From contig JAANSK020097795.1 in assembly GCA_011763485.2 (NCBI GenBank), positions 1 to 26,957 on the forward strand: DNA of 26,957 nucleotides, given 5' to 3'. The notes under the pieces were generated by a model. That model was not told the origin of the DNA. It ran no database searches and worked only from the letters and a program-made list of their open reading frames with translations. This document shows, one piece after another, positions 21,926 through 26,957 of the stretch. The position numbers and the translations under genes are program-made. The first letter of the stretch is position 1. Every line of letters begins with the position of its first letter. Source of the DNA: Isoetes engelmannii. Lineage: Eukaryota; Streptophyta; Lycopodiopsida; Isoetales; Isoetaceae.

Positions 21926-22311
21926 GATAGGCTTTTTGTTCCTATTTTGGAATTTTTCCTCAGTTCTATAAGACTGTTCGAAGTTCTTGTAGGCAACTCT
22001 GAAAATTGTTGTCAGATTGTGCCATCTTCTTTTCAGTGCACATTACTACTCTTCTTTCAATTGCAAGTTAGAAATTTTTGCTTCTCTTGATGTTTTATCA
22101 TTGTGCATAATGTGGAACTTGTTTATTGTGCCTTTTGCATTCCAATTTTCATGCCAAACATCAAAAGTTTGATCCACTTGTTTTCTCCTAGTTTAAGTAA
22201 TGGGAACTTAAAAAGAGTGTTCTAACTTATTTTTGTGGCCAGTATTTGATTCTATTGCTCTTGTATATAAAAATGAAGAATACATTGTGGATTGCACCAT
22301 GAAAATAAGAA
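21926..22311 (+). other. RPP3 3' UTR and flank
   Basis: T-rich, non-coding sequence after the P3 stop, consistent with a plant 3' UTR and terminator region. No further gene is seen before the repeat at 22312. Confidence 0.5.
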
Positions 22312-22739
22312 ACTCATTACTTTATTGTTATATTATAAAGGAAAAACTACAAAATGCTTTTATATTTTGACAAAATTCACCATATACTCCTAACTTTTCT
22401 TCACGGAAATAAATCAATATATCACAAGATACCCTTGTAACTTTCGTAATTTATACAAGCCCTTCTGCAACGGATTTGTCCAACGTCAATTTGCCCACGT
22501 ATTTCCCATCAGCTTGCAATCAGTGACTCATTACTTTATTGTTATATTATAAAGGAAAAACTACAAAATGCTTTTATATTTTGACAAAATTCACCATATA
22601 CTCCTAACTTTTCTTCACGGAAATAAATCAATATATCACAAGATACCCTTGTAACTTTCGTAATTTATACAAGCCCTTCTGCAACGGATTTGTCCAACGT
22701 CAATTTGCCCACGTATTTCCCATCAGCTTGCAATCAGTG
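22312..22739. repeat. Perfect 214-bp tandem duplication
   Basis: 22312-22525 and 22526-22739 read identically throughout. Each unit contains about 28 bp of flanking sequence, including the TATTATAAA target-site candidate, plus the first 186 bp of the adjacent inverted-repeat element. The duplication therefore arose after insertion. It is either very young or an assembly artefact. Confidence 0.95.
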
Positions 22740-23424
22740 ATTTGCCATCGACTTTTAGAGCAACAATCAATGATTTGCCATCAACTTGCACAAGACAGAA
22801 TCTATAATTTGCACATCGGATTTAGAAGCAACGAGTTGGAATCAAAGACTAGTTGAGAAATGATTTTCACAGCTATTTGCAAGTAGCAATTTTGCTTTTG
22901 ATTTGCAAACAATTGCAAGCGATTCCGCAAGCAGTAGTATCAATTTCGCATTTTCGCAATGATTGTGGGAAGCTTTTTGAGCAGCGATTGTGAGACGCTT
23001 TTTGTGGCTTTTTTATTTTTGAACCTCTGCGATTTTGCAAACATTTGCAAGCTCCCAACAAACGGTTTCCAAGTGATTCAGAGCAGAGCAGTCCCATCAA
23101 TTCTTATCAATTTGATTCAGAACAACCTTTTTTAGCAACAATTGTGATAAGCTTTTTAGACCGTCAACTCCTTTTCGGCAAAGCCACGTTATAGTTCTCA
23201 AGGGCATTTTGGGAATTTAGAAGAAAAATAAGGGCACGAGAGGAATTTAAGAGAAATATAAGAGCATTCGAGGAATTAAAGTAAATCTTAAGGATATTTG
23301 AATAATTTTTATGTTAACCAAGGGCATCCCATGAAATTATGAAAAGTTAGGGTATGTGGTGAATTTTGTCAAAACATAAGGGCATTTTGTAGTTTTTTCC
23401 TTCCTTCCTTCCTTCCTTCCTTCC
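22340..23424. mobile_element. MULE-like non-autonomous element (MITE), about 0.87-1.1 kb
   Basis: The left end (GGAAAAACTACAAAATG at 22340, repeated at 22554) and the right end (about 23340-23400, reverse complement) share roughly 62 bp of terminal inverted repeat with few mismatches. Both arms include GACAAAATTCACCA and CTAACTTTTC. A 9-bp TATTATAAA flanks the element at 22331-22339 and 23425-23433, as expected for Mutator-like target duplications. Counting from the second left end gives the ancestral size of about 871 bp. The interior is AT-rich, with GCAA/TTGC-rich and GGGCAT-type degenerate repeats and no coding capacity. The right end has grown a TTCC microsatellite. Confidence 0.8.
23397..23424 (+). 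repeat. TTCC tetranucleotide microsatellite
   Basis: Seven TTCC units (23397-23424) lie at the right tip of the inverted-repeat element, between its TTTTTTCC end and the TATTATAAA flank. They probably expanded from the element terminus. Confidence 0.9.
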
Positions 23425-23677
23425 TATTATAAATCGCTCTATTGGAACGTGTCTTGTATTCAAAGCAAAGCAAATCTATATTACTCTATTGCATACTTTA
23501 TTGCAATAGATTTTGGCCCTTAGATTTGGGAATGTTCATCATAATATGCCATATCAAAGATTGGAAGGTTGGAAGTCAATTTACAACTCAAGCGATTGAA
23601 AAAATGAAATAAAAATAGACCATCAAAGAAAGCCATATTCTTTATTCACACGACAACTACATCATACATCCATGCAT

Positions 23678-24229
23678 TTACATCCGTACCACTTCATGCA
23701 CACACAAATCCATACAAGCACTCAATATGTCCTCCATGTCCTCACTTGAGCTCCTCATCATAGCGAACAACAAAAATCCACACAAACACGCAGCATGTAC
23801 AGTGCAACCCTCTTCTCCATGTCTTCCCTCTAGCCTTAAACTCTCAACCTCCCGCAACTCTCTCATCAACTGGCCTCTAGTCATGTTTGCCTGCGTTCGG
23901 AGCAGAGCTCTTTCCCTCTCAGATGCCCCCATCTCTTCAAAATCAAGTGAATTGACAACCTTCTGTAAGCAAACCAGAGTTTGGCTGAGAGAGAGCCGCA
24001 CATTCCTAATAGCTATAGCAACAGTTCGACACAACAAGTTTAAGTCCATCAGATGCTGAGCTATCTGGCCCTTATATGTATCGAAAACATTTCTTCTAAC
24101 AGATGTTGCAGCATTGCTACCATCACCACTGCTCTCATCAATAATTACAAGCTCCGGACCACCAGCAGGGCGGTTCTGCTGGTCGGATTCTCCTACACAC
24201 TCTGTATAAACCCTACAAAAATACGGCAA
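23678..24229 (-). CDS. Unidentified ORF downstream of the Rep-like remnant
   Basis: An open minus-strand frame of up to 183 codons. A splice-acceptor-like TTTTTGTAG|GG near 24213 suggests it is a 3' exon rather than a free-standing gene. The predicted product has a short acidic stretch (IIDESSGDG), then a long helical, Leu/Arg/Glu-rich part (about residues 45-135, coiled-coil-like), and a short hydrophobic segment (HAACLCGFLLFAMM) near the end. I recognise no family. It follows the HUH Rep-like remnant in the same orientation, so it may encode its C-terminal part or a companion protein. Unlike that remnant it has no internal stops. It could also be a host gene fragment. Confidence 0.4.
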   Translation of the reverse strand: MPYFCRVYTECVGESDQQNRPAGGPELVIIDESSGDGSNAATSVRRNVFDTYKGQIAQHLMDLNLLCRTVAIAIRNVRLSLSQTLVCLQKVVNSLDFEEMGASERERALLRTQANMTRGQLMRELREVESLRLEGRHGEEGCTVHAACLCGFLLFAMMRSSSEDMEDILSACMDLCVHEVVRM

Positions 24230-24456
24230 GCAAATTACAATCAGATATGCTAGAAACAGATTTGCACTTTAAACTGCAACTAAAATCCAAGTAGTACTTT
24301 GCATGCACTAAGAACAAGACTAAGCTGCGTCCATAGTTCCATCACAAATATCTAATGGAATGAAATTACTAAAGGGCTCAGGTATAACATTAGAGCGCTC
24401 TTCAAATCCATGATCGGCCACTATAAAATCAACCTCGCTGCTTCCCTTCTCTTCGC

Positions 24457-26142
24457 TCATAACTTCCTCCTAATAAATACCACTTGCATCCCAATACCTT
24501 TTCTCCTCCGACCAATACACTCAACTGGCACAATTATGAGCTGCCACCCAAAAAGAGCCATCTTCACATCCTTATATCTACACATTTCTGTGTTAAGCAT
24601 GATAATGCATGTCGTTTGCACATGACTTAAAGAAATGAAAGCAGTATTCAAAGGAAACACCCAAGCATTAGACAAAACAAATTTTCCTATCTGCAACGTG
24701 TTTCTCACAATTGTTATAAAGGATGCAGTTTTATGCTGCCTTCCATGATAAACTAAGCGCTTTGCTTTTGCAATCAGGTTTCTATTGTCCAGAGTAACAA
24801 GATGTTCAATATCACCAGCTCCAGATAACGCGTATAAATCCTTGCCTACTTGAATCTGGCACTCTGTCACATTTTGCAAATGAACTTTAAAGTGCACCTT
24901 ACCCATATCCTTTAAACAGTACCCCACCATTCCATCAAAGCAATGCAGTTTCGTATTCCGCAATGCTTTGCATATTATAACAGCTCCTGGCGGCTTCCAC
25001 ACATTCCATCATAGATGATTCTTAATTTTCACATTTATGCTCGAGGGTGTCTGCCCATCCAATCGGAAAACACACTGAAATGTAAGTTATCCAAACTGGA
25101 GCCCCTTTCTACGGCCAAATCCCCTGATTCACAATGCAACTTAACAAATTCCACCATCTGATCATACAGGCTCTCATGAATATCGCATCCAATCATCATG
25201 ATTGTCCCAGAGACATCGGGAAGAGTGGGCATTTCAACTATCTCTTTTTCTATCTGGAAGAGTGGGCATTTCAACTATCTCTTTTTCTATTCCACTGCCA
25301 ACATCACAAACTAGATGTTCCTCTATGATACTTGCTTTTCCCCTTCCCCTTCCTCTCCCACTACATCGCCCATGTCCACACGTCTGCGACCACGACCTTT
25401 TTCCGATTCTCTCCCACTATTCACGTTTGCAGATGCTTGTTCTCCATCCACTCTATCAAAGTTGTTCCCCCTACCGCCTGAGAATGCGCAACCACTCCAA
25501 TCATCTGCAGAACAAGGAATGTCCTAAACAACCTTCCTGCCTCTCCCTCTTCCTCTATAACTACTTACATTATTTTTAACACCACCTTGTCCCCTTTGAT
25601 TATTGCAAGAAGCTAATCCATTTCTATCTTCAAAAACCTCTGCCAAGCCCGCACCCAAGTCCACAGCATTCCTTCCCTCTTTCTCATGAAAATTGACATC
25701 TGAATTAGACTCATCAAATCTACCTTCATCACATATGGTCACACTACTACTGACCTGCCGAATCACATTGTCACATCGACCTGCAAATACGGGCTTCTCA
25801 ACTAGACTACCTCCATGCAATTCATCAGCCCAAGAAACATGCTTCTCGGCTAAATCTGTATTTTCCCATTTTAACTCTACCAATTTCCTTCTCTCAGGGC
25901 CTCAGCCTTCACAGTCTAAGCAATGCATTGCACTGTCACCACATTTTTTTTTTACATCTCTCACATATCGTAGACTGGAACACGCTAGGCTTACAAGGCC
26001 TGTGCAGATGAGATGCCAAGCCCAATCTGTCACTCGAATCCCTCTCCTTAAACACAATTCCCCTTGACCGGACCTCACGCTTTAGCATCGTCACAATCAT
26101 TTGAGATACCACAGGAAATTGAGAAAGCACACGAAATAGCAT
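24457..26142 (-). pseudogene. HUH (rolling-circle Rep-like) transposon gene remnant
   Basis: Minus-strand pieces of a probable HUH endonuclease of replicative DNA transposons (Replitron or CRESS-Rep-like). From upstream: a Cys-pair and basic segment (26142-25936); a Ser/Gly-rich linker ending in RGRGRGR (25883-25524); GTIMMIGCDIHESL (in 25274-25035); a VERGSSLDNLHF block at about 25077-25110, corresponding to the metal-binding HUH strand, then a frame change near 25075; a TGA at 25009-25011; and MVGYCLKDMGK at about 24899-24928, corresponding to Rep motif III, YCxK, with the catalytic Tyr. A long helical continuation to 24457 includes GKDLYALSGAGDIEH. The frameshift and stop make it inactive. 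I infer the family from the paired HUH-like and YCxKDxG motifs and their spacing; no helicase domain is seen. Confidence 0.55.
25219..25292. repeat. 37-bp tandem duplication
   Basis: GGAAGAGTGGGCATTTCAAC and the rest of a 37-bp unit occur at 25219-25255 and again at 25256-25292, essentially identical. The duplication lies within the Rep-like remnant, just before its HUH block on the minus strand, and adds to the disruption of that gene. Confidence 0.9.
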
Positions 26143-26655
26143 TTGACAATCCTAAGCAATAGCCAGCAGCAGAGCAAAGAAGAAACAAAATTTATTAACT
26201 ACCTTCTTCAACATCCATGGTTGCAGTTGCCACAGGAATTCTCTCTTCTGTTTAAGAACGAATTTTTCTGATACCTGTGAAGAAGAACTAGGCCCCAACA
26301 TAATCGGATAAGATCACAACTATTTCGAAAGGATAAGAACCCGCCTGTTTCTGATGCCCCAAAACGAAACCAAGTCCTGCTGCTAAAAAAAAATAGGTTA
26401 TGGTTGCCGCATCCAGGTGCTGGTCGGCGCTTCAAGACAGACGTCGGGCTGTTTGATAAAAAGGGGCAAAAAACTTGACAACTTAAAAAAAACAAAAACC
26501 AGGAAATTTAGAAATATGCTAAGAATAGTGGGGCTCTTAAAAAAAATACAACCCCTTCAAAAAACAAATGTCAGCATCAAATTTATACGGATTTACGTAC
26601 ATACTCCAACAAGAATCTTATGCAACACACCACTGCCTAAATACGCCACACCTGA
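26143..26655. other. No clear gene
   Basis: AT-rich flank between the Rep-like remnant and the right-edge frame. A minus-strand frame (26208-26495) and the start of a plus-strand frame (26417-26740) overlap here without motifs that I recognise. A-rich runs occur at about 26385 and 26485-26540. Confidence 0.4.
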
Positions 26656-26957
26656 AGCTGTACATCAGGAATTGCTTTCCCGCTTACAAGAATTGGAGAC
26701 CGTGCATTCCATGACCGAAGTGCCTTGTGTGCATATTTGACAGCGCTATATTCCTCTATTCTGGACTTACAGGTTACTCAGGCTGCGGCCCCAACCAATC
26801 CGGAGATGGCTACACAGACAGAGCCAGTTGAACCATCCTACACAGACAATGCCACACAGACAGAGCCAGTGGAGACTTTCATGCCAGCATCACCTTCGGA
26901 TAGTCCGGAGAGTAATGCGACTCCAGACGACAGAGCTCTGCAGTTGCGGATTATAGG
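26656..26957 (+). CDS. Partial open frame with TQTEP repeats, runs off the window
   Basis: After a TGA at 26653-26655, the frame stays open to the last base (about 100 codons). The second half has two ATQTEPVE units (encoded at about 26806-26829 and 26851-26874), then a Ser/Pro/Asp-rich stretch, typical of a low-complexity linker in a larger protein. A splice-acceptor-like TTACAG at 26767-26772 could mark the real exon start, making upstream residues non-coding. A second frame (26417-26740) overlaps and may be the true N-terminal part before a shift. Identity unknown; a transposon-encoded or regulatory protein is possible. Confidence 0.35.

Noticed and set aside
21762-21971. 69-codon plus-strand frame over RPP3 exon 2
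   Set aside because: It is the out-of-frame shadow of the Gly-rich P3 exon starting at 21758.
22741-22900. Short GCAA/TTGC-rich direct repeats suggestive of a CRISPR-like array
   Set aside because: Spacing and unit sequence are irregular, the context is a plant MITE, and there are no cas genes.
22873-23100. 75-codon minus-strand frame inside the MITE
   Set aside because: It lies in repetitive TTTGCAA-type sequence of a non-autonomous element and has no protein-like features.

Overview
This is plant nuclear DNA: three intron-bearing housekeeping genes set in a mass of decayed transposable elements. The plant assignment rests on a 60S acidic ribosomal protein P3, a plant-specific family, and on a protein farnesyltransferase beta subunit of plant (ERA1) type with the long plant insertion. 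The introns are short to medium, AT-rich and GT..AG. The surrounding load of LINE, DUF7869-type and HUH/Rep-type remnants reminds me of a seed-free vascular plant (fern or lycophyte), but that is only an impression.

Layout. 1-4.34 kb: a hairpin-forming palindrome, then a nearly full-length plant L1-type LINE (endonuclease, reverse transcriptase, zf-RVT) broken by frameshifts and stops. 4.34-6.9 kb: an unidentified minus-strand remnant and a plus-strand aspartic-protease pseudogene. 7.09-7.48 kb: a small inverted-repeat element. 8.44-10.03 kb (+): the RNA exosome cap gene CSL4, six exons, 191 aa. 11.16-12.24 kb (+): reverse transcriptase of a second, different LINE. 12.32-13.56 kb (-): a frameshifted DUF7869-type relic. 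13.94-21.06 kb (-): farnesyltransferase beta, 13 exons, 483 aa, with repeats and a LINE tail in its introns. 21.29-21.93 kb (+): ribosomal P3, two exons, 123 aa, head-to-head with farnesyltransferase beta across only 233 bp. 22.31-23.43 kb: a MULE-like MITE with about 62-bp terminal inverted repeats and an apparent 9-bp target duplication, whose left end carries a perfect 214-bp tandem duplication. 23.68-26.14 kb (-): a degenerate HUH (rolling-circle Rep-like) transposon gene and an unidentified ORF. The right edge holds an open plus-strand frame with TQTEP repeats that runs off the window.

The three intact genes act in RNA decay/processing (CSL4), translation (P3) and protein prenylation (farnesyltransferase beta). 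CSL4 and the divergent pair share promoter features: telo-box motifs and a CCGGCCGG palindrome. All three gene models were built by hand from conserved protein blocks and GT..AG junctions. Every exon joins in phase, so no internal exon appears to be missing. I see no tRNA, rRNA or CRISPR.
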